Shown: positions 1 through 9,047 of the stretch, piece by piece
Numbering within the stretch: the first letter of the stretch is position 1
Layout: each line of letters begins with the position of its first letter
Source of the DNA: PALSA-1003 sp963741315
GTDB taxonomy: Bacteria; Pseudomonadota; Gammaproteobacteria; Burkholderiales; Casimicrobiaceae
DNA length: 64,000 nucleotides
NCBI GenBank assembly: GCA_963741315.1
Contig: CAVUHK010000004.1
Location: 558,001 to 622,000 of the forward strand
Reading direction: 5' to 3'
Made by a program: the position numbers and the translations under genes
The notes under the pieces: generated by a model
Database searches by the model: none
The model's input: only the letters and a program-made list of their open reading frames with translations
Told to the model about the DNA's origin: nothing

Positions 1-413
1 AATTCGATGGTCAATTCAGTGATGATGGTTTCCAGTGCGGCGATGTTCCCGCCGTGACCGTTGAGCACGAAGATGCGCTGGAAGCCATGGCGCGCGGCGG
101 AGCGCACGACGCAACCGACAACTCCCGCCATGGTCGCGTAGTCAAGCGTCAGGGTCCCGCCGAGCGACATGTGGTGCTCGGACATACCGAACGGAATCGC
201 GGGCGTGACCAGCGCGCGCTGCCGGCCCGCCATCAGCCGCGCGGCGCGCAGCGAAATCTCGTACGCCGATCGCCAGTCGACCTGTGTCGGCAGGTGCGGG
301 CCGTGCTGTTCGGTCGCGCCCAGCGGAATGATGACGACAGCACGCTGCGTCGCCGCTTCGCGCAATGCCGGCGCGCTCAGGCGGTCCCAGCGGACTTCGA
401 CCTCACTGGCCAT
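1..413 (-). CDS. Creatininase-family amidohydrolase, N-terminal part (runs off window)
   Basis: The start codon is at 413 and about 137 codons are visible before the window edge, so the C-terminus is missing. The product carries the family hallmarks: IPLGATEQHGPHLP near residue 30, which supplies metal-binding Glu and His, then the Asp in TQVDW, and NGHGGN near residue 120. Creatininase-family enzymes are metal-dependent hydrolases of cyclic or linear amides such as creatinine and mycofactocin-type peptides. The substrate here cannot be told. It lies 37 nt downstream of a broken permease remnant and a cupin gene on the same strand, so it is probably co-transcribed with them. Confidence 0.85.
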   Translation of the reverse strand, partial: MASEVEVRWDRLSAPALREAATQRAVVIIPLGATEQHGPHLPTQVDWRSAYEISLRAARLMAGRQRALVTPAIPFGMSEHHMSLGGTLTLDYATMAGVVGCVVRSAARHGFQRIFVLNGHGGNIAALETIITELTIE

Positions 414-450
414 TATTGGCGCTCCACGGACGGATGGGTTCGCTGCGCTT

Positions 451-597
451 TCACGCGGCGATGTCGACTCGACCGGTGACGCGCACCGCGACTTCCCAGA
501 CGACGAACAGCAGCACGAAGATCGCCAACGCACCGCCGCGCCTACCCAGCCACGCAACCAGCGCATTGCTGCGCTGACGAGACCCTTCTACGTCCAT
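451..597 (-). pseudogene. N-terminal remnant of an ABC transporter permease
   Basis: This is a 48-codon open frame. It starts inside the end of the cupin gene (ATG at 597, 10-bp overlap) and stops at 451. The peptide has a basic N-terminus, then one hydrophobic segment (ALAIFVLLFVVWEVAVRVTG). That pattern is typical of the first membrane span of SsuC/TauC-type ABC permeases, where the phrase WE-x-AVR follows the first helix. Nothing resembling the other five spans follows; the creatininase gene begins 37 nt later. It is most simply a permease gene cut down by deletion, although a genuine small membrane protein cannot be excluded. Confidence 0.45.
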
Positions 598-1040
598 GGC
601 GCGGGCGGCTCGGCCAGTGCCCACGTCCCGTATTCAGCGGGCTCGTTGATTTCCAGGACCTCGAGGTCGTCCGAACGCGCGACGACGTTGTGCGGCACGC
701 CGGCCGGTTGCGACAGGCCGTCGCCCGCGCGCAGTGTCACGTCGCCTTCGACTCCCGCGAAGCGGAAAGTCAGCGATCCGCGCAGCACGTAGACGTAGTG
801 CGCCGTCATGTCGTGCCAGTGCCAGCCGGTGGGTGCCGGCATCGGCTTGAGCGCCCGGATGTGCTTGACGCCGAGGCGGCCCTGCGTCGCCGCGGCCAGT
901 CCGAGGTCGCGGTACTCGGAGTCGTCGCGCAGTCCTTCGCGGTCCCAGCGCGCGTCTCCCGCGCTCATCCTCGCGAACGCCGAAAGCGATTCGGCAAGCT
1001 CGCGCGGGCCTTGGTAGCGGGACGGGGCTTCAGTGGACAT
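588..1040 (-). CDS. Cupin-domain protein
   Basis: This is a 150-residue single-domain cupin. The metal-binding motif 1 is visible as HWHDMTAHYVYVLRGSL around residues 74-92. Motif 2 follows as GDGLSQPAGVPHNV around residues 126-139. Proteins of this size are small beta-barrel dioxygenases, isomerases or ligand-binding proteins, and sequence alone does not choose between them. Its stop overlaps the start of the permease remnant, and the creatininase gene follows on the same strand. It may therefore belong to a small catabolic operon that has decayed. Confidence 0.8.
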   Translation of the reverse strand: MSTEAPSRYQGPRELAESLSAFARMSAGDARWDREGLRDDSEYRDLGLAAATQGRLGVKHIRALKPMPAPTGWHWHDMTAHYVYVLRGSLTFRFAGVEGDVTLRAGDGLSQPAGVPHNVVARSDDLEVLEINEPAEYGTWALAEPPAPWT

Positions 1041-1064
1041 CGGCGATCTCCGGCAATGGCGACC

Positions 1065-1895
1065 TCAGGCGTGGCTGCCCGCCTGCTCGAGCGTGCGTAT
1101 CTCTTCTTCGCTCAGCTTCGGGCCATCCAGCGTACAGCGCTGCGCCTGGGTCTCGGCGGTACGAAAGCGCGCGATCATCGGCTTGAGTTCTTCCTTGACG
1201 TACGTTTCATCGTAACCGTTGAAGAGGTGGCCGAGCAATCCGCGCTTCAGGTCGCTGGTATTCATCGCCCAGTCTGCAATCGGAAAGGTGAGGTTCATAT
1301 TGCAATGCATCATGATTCCCATGTTGTGGTGCGCGGCGTGGTGGCGACGAATGGTGTTCACGAACGGCAGGTTGCGCACGAGCCAGTTTTCCGGCACGTG
1401 GCAGCAGAAGTGGAACGTCTCGTACACCATGTAATGGCCGATCATGGTGATGAACACCACGTAGCCCGCGTTCGGGTTGATGAGCTTGGCCGCGATGAAG
1501 CCGAATACCGTGCCCATCACCGCCAGCACGATGAGCACGCGCCACGGGAAAAACACGATGCGGAATTCCTGCACCGTGCTGATGGTCGGATCGTTGTCGG
1601 TGAAATACTGGTGGTGCTGGCGGGTATGGCGATCGTAGATCGCGCGCAGCGCGAAGACGTCCCTGAGGCGATGCATGACGTACTTGTGCATCGCCCATTC
1701 GACGAAGTTGCCGCCGATCGCCACCGGGATGACGAGCAGCCACTCCCAGGTCGCGTTGTGCATCTGGCTGACGCACCACCAGATGGCGCCGATTCCGGCG
1801 GCGTACATCACCCCGATGTGGACCAGACCGTTGTACCAGGGGCTGATCTCGGACACATATTTCTCGCGGAATTTGCGCTGCCGTTCGGTCATCAT
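1065..1895 (-). CDS. Fatty acid hydroxylase / sterol desaturase-like membrane protein
   Basis: The 276-residue protein has several hydrophobic segments (about residues 24-42, 52-66, 115-135 and 142-165). It also has the histidine clusters of the membrane di-iron hydroxylase superfamily: HKYVMH at residues 70-75, HTRQHH at 90-95, a lone FHFCCH segment in the middle, and HHAAHHN near residue 187. These histidines hold the oxygen-activating di-iron centre. Relatives hydroxylate or desaturate fatty acids, sterols or carotenoids in the membrane. Substrate is unknown. It is transcribed away from the PanB-like operon, and two adjacent ATGs at 1895 and 1892 are both usable. Confidence 0.8.
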   Translation of the reverse strand: MMTERQRKFREKYVSEISPWYNGLVHIGVMYAAGIGAIWWCVSQMHNATWEWLLVIPVAIGGNFVEWAMHKYVMHRLRDVFALRAIYDRHTRQHHQYFTDNDPTISTVQEFRIVFFPWRVLIVLAVMGTVFGFIAAKLINPNAGYVVFITMIGHYMVYETFHFCCHVPENWLVRNLPFVNTIRRHHAAHHNMGIMMHCNMNLTFPIADWAMNTSDLKRGLLGHLFNGYDETYVKEELKPMIARFRTAETQAQRCTLDGPKLSEEEIRTLEQAGSHA

Positions 1896-1905
1896 GGAAG
1901 GCCCC

Positions 1906-1935
1906 TTGCCAAGCTAGTCACGCTGCTGATATATT
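1906..1935 (+). promoter_or_regulatory. Putative sigma-70 promoter of the 12-gene operon
   Basis: TTGCCA at 1906-1911 and TATATT at 1930-1935 are separated by 18 nt. Each hexamer matches consensus at five of six positions. It lies between two divergent genes and would give a leader of about 35 nt before the GTG start at 1978. It was found by eye, so support is moderate. Confidence 0.45.
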
Positions 1936-1977
1936 AGGTGTCGATCACAGGCGTGTCAAGAATGCCAGGGGAGCGTT

Positions 1978-2859
1978 GTGTCGCAATCACCCGCCAAGCC
2001 GCAACGCAAGAAGCGCACGATCCAGGAGATTCGCGACTCCAAGACCAGCGGCGAGAAAATGGTCTACATGTCGGTTCCCGACTACACGTCGGCGAAGTGG
2101 GCGGAGATGGCCGGCGTCGACGTCGCCGTGGTCGGCGACAGCCTGGCGATGATCGCGCACGGTCATCCCAACACCATTCCCGCGACCATGGACATGATGG
2201 TGATGCACGCGGCGGCGATCCGCCGCGGCGCGCCCAACACCTTCACCCTCGGTTGCATGCCCTACCAGAGTTACCACAGCGTCGATCGCGCGCTCGCCAA
2301 TGCCACGCGCTTCATGCAGGACGGCGGCACCGACGCGGTCAAGCCGCAGGGCGGCAAATCGCAGGCGCACATCCTGAAAGCGCTGGTCGATGCGGGCATT
2401 CCGACGGCGTCGCACATCGGCATGACGCCGCACACCGTCGCGGTGTTCGGCGGCTTCAAGGTCCAGGGCAAGACAGCAGACACCGCGATGAAGATTCTCG
2501 AGGACGCATTCGCCATCCAGGATGCCGGCTGCTTCATGCTGGAGTTCGAAGCGGTGCCGGCCAAGATGGCCGCGGTGATTTCCAAGCAGCTGCAGATTCC
2601 GACCATCGGCATCGGCGCCGGTGTCGGCACCGACGGCCAGATCCTGCTCTGTCACGACCTGCTCGGTGTGTTCACCGACTTCAAGCCCAAGTACACCAAG
2701 CACTTCTCGAACCTCACCGAGATGGCGGTCAAAGGCATCAGCCAGTACATCGCGGAGGTCAAGGCCGGCACCTTTCCCGACGACGAGCACAGCTACGGCG
2801 TCGACGACAAGGAGTACGAGAAATTCGTGACCATGGTCGAGAAGCGCAAGCACCACTAG
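1978..2859 (+). CDS. PanB-like (ketopantoate hydroxymethyltransferase family) protein with altered metal site
   Basis: The 293-residue protein is clearly homologous to 3-methyl-2-oxobutanoate hydroxymethyltransferase. It has VGDSLAM (D54), TASHIGMTPH, FGGFKVQGK, IGIGAGVGTDGQIL and the catalytic-base Glu (E191, before AVP). Compared with E. coli PanB as I remember it, Mg ligand D84 falls on C93 and Mg ligand E114 falls on Q124. The substrate-binding lysine is kept as K122. Two of three metal ligands are therefore replaced, which argues against a standard pantothenate enzyme. It heads an operon with a transporter and several oxidoreductases, so a related aldol or retro-aldol reaction in catabolism is more likely. 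GTG start at 1978 after GGGGAG. Confidence 0.8.
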   Translation: MSQSPAKPQRKKRTIQEIRDSKTSGEKMVYMSVPDYTSAKWAEMAGVDVAVVGDSLAMIAHGHPNTIPATMDMMVMHAAAIRRGAPNTFTLGCMPYQSYHSVDRALANATRFMQDGGTDAVKPQGGKSQAHILKALVDAGIPTASHIGMTPHTVAVFGGFKVQGKTADTAMKILEDAFAIQDAGCFMLEFEAVPAKMAAVISKQLQIPTIGIGAGVGTDGQILLCHDLLGVFTDFKPKYTKHFSNLTEMAVKGISQYIAEVKAGTFPDDEHSYGVDDKEYEKFVTMVEKRKHH

Positions 2860-2874
2860 CGCCGCGATGAGCCG

Positions 2875-3549
2875 ATGAACAAGCGTGCCGTCGTCCAGGA
2901 GCTCGCACCGGCGCAAAGCCTCACCGACCGCGCCTATGCCGACCTGGAAGAGATGATCGTCACGCTCAAGCTCGCGCCGGGCAGCGCGGTTTCCGAGCTG
3001 GAGCTGTCGAATTACCTGGGCATCGGCCGCACGCCGATTCGCGAGGCGCTGCAACGGCTTGCGCGCGAGCGGCTGGTGTCGATCCTGCCCCGGCGCGGCA
3101 TCATCGTCTCCGAGATCAATGTCGGAAGCCAGCTGCGACTGCTCGAGGTCCGGCGGGAGCTCGAGCGCCTGGTCGCGCGAAGCGCCGCGCGAAGGGCAAC
3201 CGACGAGGAACGCGAGCAGTTCCGCGAACTGGCGGCGCAGTTTGTGAAATCGGCCAAGGTGAACGACGATGTCACCTTCATGCGCACCGACCGCGACTTC
3301 AACGTCCTTTGCTCGACCGCGGCCCACAACGAATTCGCGGCGGGCGCCATGAGCCTTGTCCATTCGCTGTCGCGACGATTCTGGTACATCCACTACAAGC
3401 AGGCCGCCGACATGCCATTGACGGCCAAGCTCCACGCCGACATCGCCCGGGCGATCGCCGATGGCGATGAGGATCGCGCCGCCAGGGCCACCGAGAAACT
3501 GCTCGACGTGATCGAGAAATTCACTCGCGACACGGTGAGCCCCGCGTGA
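2875..3549 (+). CDS. GntR-family (FCD subfamily) transcriptional regulator
   Basis: The 224-residue protein has an N-terminal winged helix (residues 15-80, with GIGRTPIREALQRLARERLV as the recognition region). A C-terminal helical FCD domain of about 130 residues follows and contains Asp and His positions that usually bind a metal and a carboxylate ligand. FCD regulators are mostly repressors of sugar-acid and carboxylate catabolic operons, released by the substrate. It is the second gene of the operon, 15 nt after the PanB-like gene, and its stop overlaps the next start by GTGA. It is the obvious candidate regulator of this operon. Confidence 0.88.
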   Translation: MNKRAVVQELAPAQSLTDRAYADLEEMIVTLKLAPGSAVSELELSNYLGIGRTPIREALQRLARERLVSILPRRGIIVSEINVGSQLRLLEVRRELERLVARSAARRATDEEREQFRELAAQFVKSAKVNDDVTFMRTDRDFNVLCSTAAHNEFAAGAMSLVHSLSRRFWYIHYKQAADMPLTAKLHADIARAIADGDEDRAARATEKLLDVIEKFTRDTVSPA

Positions 3550-4958
3550 CCACCCATCGCGCCATCACCGACGCGCGGCCTGCGGAGCGTCTCGCAACGC
3601 AGGTTCTGGTCGTGGGTGGCGGCGCCGCCGGCGTCGCCGCGGCGATCACCGCGGCGCGCAGGGGCCTCGACGTGACGCTGCTGGAGCGCTACGGTTTCTG
3701 CGGCGGCGGCGCGGTGGCGGGCATGTCGGGGACGATCTGCGGCATGTACATGGCGAGCGATGCGGCCGATTCGAGGCCGGAGTTGCTGGTGCACGGCTTT
3801 GCCGGAGAATTCGCGCAACGCATGACCGCTGCTGGCGGACTCACGCCGCCGGTGCGCTACGGCAAGACCTTCAGCCTCGTGCACGACCCGCTCGCCTGGC
3901 GCAATGTCGCCGACGCGATGCTTGCCGAAGCGGGGGTGCGCGTCATGTTCCACACGCTGGTGACCGAGGTGCTGCTCGACGGCGGCGAACGCGTGGCGGG
4001 CGTGCAGGCCTACACCAAGCAAGGAAAGTTTCGCATCGAGGCCGACGTCACGGTCGACGCCAGCGGCGATGCCGACCTGTTCGCGATGGCGGGCTTCGCG
4101 ACCCGCATGGGTCACGAAGGCGTGGTGCAGAACCCGACCATGATCTTTCGCATCCAGGGTGTGGATGTGACGCGTTTCCTTGCCGCTTACGGCCCGGACT
4201 CGATCCTCGGCGACGCCGTGTCGCGCCGGATCGTCGAATTGAACGCCAGCGGCGCCTACCGCCTCCCGCGCGCCAAGGTTTTCCTGTTTCCCTCGCCTCG
4301 TCCCGGCGAGCTGCTCTGCAACTGCACGCGCATCACCGGCGCCGATGGCCGCGAACTGAACAGCATCTATGTGCGCGACTTCACCGAAGCCGAGATCGAA
4401 GGTCGCAAGCAGGTCGCCGAATACGCTCGTTTCTTTCGCGATCACCTTGCGGGGTGCGAAAGCAGTTGGATCAACGACACCGGCGTGCAGGTGGGTGTGC
4501 GCCAGACCCGCCAGATCGAGGGTGTCGCCACGCTCGCCAACAGCGACGTGGTACGCGGCGCCAAGTTCGCGACCGGCATCGCGCGTTCCGCCTGGCCGAT
4601 TGAAATGCACGCGGGCTCAAAACCGAAGCTGACCTGGCTCATCGACGACTACTACGAGATTCCCTACGAATGCTTCGTGCCGAAGGTCGGTGAGTCGCTG
4701 CTCGCTGCGGGCAGGTGCCTGTCGGCGCAGCACGAAGCCATGGCCTCGGCGCGCGTCACCGCGCAGTGCTTTTCCTACGGTCATGCTATCGGTCATGCCG
4801 CGGCATTGGCGGTGTCCGAGAAAATCGCCCCGCGGCGCATCGATGGCGGTACGCTACGCGAGCTGCTCAATCGCGACGACGCAGGGCTTGGCACTCCATC
4901 GCCCGCCGCGGTCATGCCCGACAACGTATTGATAAACGCGCTGCATAGCGCGACCTAG
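3546..4958 (+). CDS. FAD-dependent oxidoreductase (FAD_oxidored type)
   Basis: The 470-residue protein begins with a dinucleotide-binding fold, VVGGGAAGVAAAITAARRG (about residues 20-38), followed by LLERYGFCGGGAVAGM. That region is typical of the family in which a flavin oxidoreductase often sits beside ABC or TRAP importers of organic acids. A late LLAAGRCLSAQHEA segment is the usual second FAD contact. The start is a GTG overlapping the regulator stop by 4 bp, which implies translational coupling. It probably oxidises the imported substrate or an early intermediate; the actual reaction is unknown. Confidence 0.82.
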   Translation: MTTHRAITDARPAERLATQVLVVGGGAAGVAAAITAARRGLDVTLLERYGFCGGGAVAGMSGTICGMYMASDAADSRPELLVHGFAGEFAQRMTAAGGLTPPVRYGKTFSLVHDPLAWRNVADAMLAEAGVRVMFHTLVTEVLLDGGERVAGVQAYTKQGKFRIEADVTVDASGDADLFAMAGFATRMGHEGVVQNPTMIFRIQGVDVTRFLAAYGPDSILGDAVSRRIVELNASGAYRLPRAKVFLFPSPRPGELLCNCTRITGADGRELNSIYVRDFTEAEIEGRKQVAEYARFFRDHLAGCESSWINDTGVQVGVRQTRQIEGVATLANSDVVRGAKFATGIARSAWPIEMHAGSKPKLTWLIDDYYEIPYECFVPKVGESLLAAGRCLSAQHEAMASARVTAQCFSYGHAIGHAAALAVSEKIAPRRIDGGTLRELLNRDDAGLGTPSPAAVMPDNVLINALHSAT

Positions 4959-4992
4959 CCGCAGCACACAAGAAACCAACTGGAGGAAAAGC

Positions 4993-6273
4993 ATGCATAG
5001 CAACCGCAGAAAGGTACTCAAGGCCCTGGGCGGCGCCGGCGCCGCGCTCGCCACGACGCCGTATCTGAGCTTCCCCGCGATCGCGCAGAACCGGCCGCTG
5101 AAAATCGGCATCATCGCGCCCAAGTCTGGCATCGTCGGCACGATTGGCGAGTGCGGGCTGCGCGGCACGCTGTTCGCGGTCGATCGGATCAATGCCGCGG
5201 GTGGGATCGCCGGACGCAAGGTCGAACTGGTGGTGGAAGAAGAAACCAACCCCAAGGATTCCATCGAACGGCTGCGCAAGCTCGTACTGCAGGACAAGGT
5301 CGATTGCGTGCAGGGCATCGTCTCCTCCGGCGTGAGCCTCGCCATGGGTGCGGTCGCCGAGGAGATGAAGGCGCTGGTGATCTTCTGGGACGGCACCACG
5401 CAGGACGGCGTGAACGAAACCATGCCCAATCCGCGCTACGTCTTCCGCAGCACCGACAACGAGTGCGAAGCGGTGATGGCTTCGCTGCTGGCGATCAAGC
5501 ACTGGAAGGGCCAGTTCGTGACCGTCGCGGGCATCAATCCCGACTACTCCTACGGCCGCAACAATTTTGCCGCTTTCCAGGCGATCATGAAGAAGTACGG
5601 CGTCAAAGTGGACATCGTCGCCGACCAGTGGCCGAAGGTCGGTACGCTCGACCTCACTTCGCACGTCGCCGCACTCAAGGCCGCGAAGCCTGACCTGGTC
5701 TTCTCGTCGCTGTTGTTCGCCGACCTGCCGATCTTCATGAAGACCGCGCACGGCGCCGGCCTGATGGATGGCAAGACCAAGTTCGTGTTCCCCGGCGCCG
5801 GCTTCCAGCACACGCTGCTCAAGAAGGAATTCACGCCCGAGGGAATGATCTTCGGCCACAACACGCTCTACTTCAATCTCGACAACCCGACGCCGCTGCA
5901 GAAGCAGTTCGTGCAGGAATACGAGGCGAAGTACAAGGACTATCCGCACTGGGAGGCGGACCGCGCCTACTTCGCGATGGAGATCTACAAGGTCGGCGTC
6001 GAGAACGCGTACAAGGCCAAGAATGCGTGGCCCAGCAACGAAGACATCATCAACGCCATGGAAGGACTGAAGGTCGAGTCGCTCGGCGGCCCCGGGGCGA
6101 TGCGCAAGGACCACATCGCCGACCAGACCTTCTACCAGGGCATGACCACGCACAAGAACCGCTACGACTTCCCGACGCTGACCGACGTCACCAAGATGTA
6201 CTCGGACCAGCTGCAAAAACCCCAGGGAATGGACTTCTGGAAGTGGATCGAAACGGCGCAGATCAAGCTCTGA
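4993..6273 (+). CDS. ABC transporter substrate-binding protein, branched-chain amino acid/amide type
   Basis: The 426-residue periplasmic binding protein belongs to the LivJ-like family (Peripla_BP_6). Its export signal carries a twin arginine followed by a hydrophobic run (NRRKVLKALGG, cleavage probably after the alanine of AIAQ near residue 31), so Tat export is likely. The body starts with the family phrase LKIGIIAPKSGIVGTIGE and continues with the usual DPK-like segment (NPKDSIERLRKLV). A good ribosome site (GGAGG) precedes the ATG. The next four genes are the matching permeases and ATPases. Members bind branched-chain amino acids, amides, urea or aromatic acids; the ligand here is unknown. 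Confidence 0.9.
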   Translation: MHSNRRKVLKALGGAGAALATTPYLSFPAIAQNRPLKIGIIAPKSGIVGTIGECGLRGTLFAVDRINAAGGIAGRKVELVVEEETNPKDSIERLRKLVLQDKVDCVQGIVSSGVSLAMGAVAEEMKALVIFWDGTTQDGVNETMPNPRYVFRSTDNECEAVMASLLAIKHWKGQFVTVAGINPDYSYGRNNFAAFQAIMKKYGVKVDIVADQWPKVGTLDLTSHVAALKAAKPDLVFSSLLFADLPIFMKTAHGAGLMDGKTKFVFPGAGFQHTLLKKEFTPEGMIFGHNTLYFNLDNPTPLQKQFVQEYEAKYKDYPHWEADRAYFAMEIYKVGVENAYKAKNAWPSNEDIINAMEGLKVESLGGPGAMRKDHIADQTFYQGMTTHKNRYDFPTLTDVTKMYSDQLQKPQGMDFWKWIETAQIKL

Positions 6274-6277
6274 GCCG

Positions 6278-7159
6278 TTGACTTCCTTCTTCGACATCGT
6301 GCTCGGAGGCGTATTCCACGCCTCCGTGCTCTTCCTTGTGGCCGCCGGACTGCAGCTGGTGTTCGGCGTGCAGCGAATTGTCAACCTCGCCTGCGGCTCG
6401 TTCTACGCGCTGGGCGCGTACTTCGGCATCACCGCGGTGAACTGGGCGAACGCTCACGGCGCGCCGGCATGGGCGTTCCTGCCGGTGCTGATCGCCTCGG
6501 GCGTGTTGCTCGCCGCGATCGGCCCCTTCATCGAGCTGCTGCTTCGCACCGTATACAAGCGCGACGAAGCATTCCAGCTCCTGCTCACGTTTGCCCTGGT
6601 ACTCATGTTCCAGGACGTGCTGCGCTATTTCTGGGGCGCCAACCCACAGCAGCTCGGCAATCTGTCGATGAGTTACGGCAAGGTCACACTGGGCGAGGTT
6701 TCGTTTCCGACCTACAACGTGCTGGTGATGGCCGCGAGCCTCGCCATCGCCGTGGGACTGGGCCTGTTCCTGCAGCGCAGCCGCTACGGCCGCATCCTGC
6801 GCGCGACGGCGGAAAATCGCGAGATGAGCGAGGCGCTCGGCGCCAACGTGCGCTGGATATACACCAGCGTGTTCACCCTGGGCACCATGCTCGGCACGGT
6901 GGGCGGCGCGCTGGTGGTGCCGACCGCCGCGGCATCGCTGGACATGCCGGTGGAACTGGTGGTCGAGGCGTTCGCGGTGGTCGTGATCGGCGGCCTGGGC
7001 AGCATGCGTGGCGCGCTGGTCGGTGCGCTCATCGTCGGTCTCACGCGTGCTGCCGCGATCGCATTCTTCGCCGAGGTGGAGGTGCTGGCGATCTACCTCA
7101 TCGTGATCGTGGTCTTGATCGCGCGACCGGCGGGCCTGTTCGGAAAGCCCGTCGAATGA
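6278..7159 (+). CDS. livH: Branched-chain-type ABC transporter permease LivH
   Basis: The 293-residue membrane protein has about eight hydrophobic spans and the LivH signature GLGSMRGALVGALIVGL near residues 240-257. Early text such as AAGLQLVFGVQRIVNLACGSFYALGAY is also standard for LivH. The start is a TTG at 6278, 4 nt after the binding-protein stop. It should pair with LivM to form the inner-membrane channel. Its stop overlaps the ATG of a 40-codon mini-ORF that bridges to livM. Confidence 0.9.
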   Translation: MTSFFDIVLGGVFHASVLFLVAAGLQLVFGVQRIVNLACGSFYALGAYFGITAVNWANAHGAPAWAFLPVLIASGVLLAAIGPFIELLLRTVYKRDEAFQLLLTFALVLMFQDVLRYFWGANPQQLGNLSMSYGKVTLGEVSFPTYNVLVMAASLAIAVGLGLFLQRSRYGRILRATAENREMSEALGANVRWIYTSVFTLGTMLGTVGGALVVPTAAASLDMPVELVVEAFAVVVIGGLGSMRGALVGALIVGLTRAAAIAFFAEVEVLAIYLIVIVVLIARPAGLFGKPVE

Positions 7160-7278
7160 GCGCGGCGCGCGAGACCGCAGGTCGAGCGAAGGCCCGAAGG
7201 GCGCGTCGCGGCGCGACTGAGGCGAGGCCGACAACGGGCCGATCGTGTCGCGAAGACCTCGCGGAGGCCGAGGAGTGA
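7156..7278 (+). CDS. 40-residue basic/acidic mini-ORF bridging livH and livM
   Basis: An ATG at 7156 overlaps the livH stop (ATGA). The frame ends in TGA at 7276-7278, which overlaps the livM GTG start (GTGA). The peptide is rich in Arg, Ala and Glu and ends DLAEAEE. It resembles no protein I know and could be a passive spacer. Because both ends are coupled, ribosomes could pass from livH to livM without leaving the mRNA. Whether the peptide itself matters is unknown. Confidence 0.35.
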   Translation: MSAARETAGRAKARRARRGATEARPTTGRSCREDLAEAEE

Positions 7279-8249
7279 GCGCTTATCGCACCCACGCAGT
7301 GCTGCTGACGTTCGTAGTCGCCGCAGTGGCGATGCTTGCAGTGGTTCCCAAGCTCGCGCAGCCCTATTACATCACTCTGGTGCTGCCAGCGTTCGCCTAC
7401 GGCATCGCGCTCCTCGGCTTCAACCTGCTCTTCGGGTACACGGGGCTGCTGTCCTTCGGTCACGCACTGTTCGTCGCGGTCGGAGCGTACGGTGCGGCGG
7501 TGCTGTCGAGCAAGCTGGGGGTACGCAGTTTCGAGCTGATACTGCTCATTTCGGGCGCGGCCGCGATGATCGCCGCGATTCCGGTGGCGCTGCTGGCGGT
7601 GCGCTACGTGCGCATCTTCTTCGGCATCCTCACGCTCGCCTTCGGCATGCTCTTCCATTCGTTCCTGTTCAAGTTCTACCACCTCACCGGCGGAGATACC
7701 GGCATCCGCGTCCTGCGCCCGTCGCTGCTGGGCATGGACTTCAAGGAACTCGACAAGACTGCGTTCCTGATCGGGCCCTTCTACTATTACTGCCTGGCGC
7801 TGCTGGTGGTGATGGGTTTCGTGATGTGGCGCATCGTGCATTCGCCCTTCGGGCTGCACCTGACGGCAATCCGCGAGAATCCGCGCAAGGCCGAGTACCT
7901 GGGTGTGCGCGTGCGCCTGTTCCGGCTGATCGCGTTCCTTATTTCCGCGCTGTATTGCGCCATAGGCGGGGTGATCCTGGCAATCAATACCGGGCAGGCC
8001 GACCCCGAGCTCGCCTACTGGACGCATTCGGGCGAACTGGTGTTCATGACGGTGCTAGGCGGCTTCGCCAACTTCTTCGGACCGCTGGTCGGAGCGTTCG
8101 CCTTCATCTTCCTCAAGTCCGAGCTGATGGGCATGACCGAATACTGGCGCTTTTTCCTCGGCGTGACGCTGGCTGTGATCGTCATCGCGTTTCCGCGGGG
8201 ACTCATGGGTCTGGCGCGCGACCTCTGGAAAAAGGTGGCTCGCCGATGA
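7275..8249 (+). CDS. livM: Branched-chain-type ABC transporter permease LivM
   Basis: This is a LivM-family permease of about 324 residues with the motifs LLGFNLLFGYTGLLSFGHALF near the start and GGFANFFGPLVGAFAF near the end. I chose the GTG at 7275, preceded by GGAGGCCGAGGA. An upstream in-frame GTG at 7245 would add ten Arg-rich residues and has no ribosome site. It forms the transmembrane channel with LivH. Its stop overlaps an ATG at 8246 in the next gene. Confidence 0.9.
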   Translation: MSAYRTHAVLLTFVVAAVAMLAVVPKLAQPYYITLVLPAFAYGIALLGFNLLFGYTGLLSFGHALFVAVGAYGAAVLSSKLGVRSFELILLISGAAAMIAAIPVALLAVRYVRIFFGILTLAFGMLFHSFLFKFYHLTGGDTGIRVLRPSLLGMDFKELDKTAFLIGPFYYYCLALLVVMGFVMWRIVHSPFGLHLTAIRENPRKAEYLGVRVRLFRLIAFLISALYCAIGGVILAINTGQADPELAYWTHSGELVFMTVLGGFANFFGPLVGAFAFIFLKSELMGMTEYWRFFLGVTLAVIVIAFPRGLMGLARDLWKKVARR

Positions 8250-8269
8250 GCGCCGCTTCGGGGGGAGTC

Positions 8270-9046
<777 letters not shown>

Positions 9047-9047
9047 C

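Noticed and set aside
1978..2859. Assigning the first operon gene simply as panB of pantothenate synthesis
   Set aside because: Two metal-ligand positions are replaced and the neighbours are catabolic, with no panC or panD nearby.
1987..3435. A 482-codon open frame on the minus strand opposite the PanB-like and GntR genes
   Set aside because: It is His/Arg/Val-rich with no domain, and the plus strand here encodes two clear family members. High GC keeps the opposite strand open.
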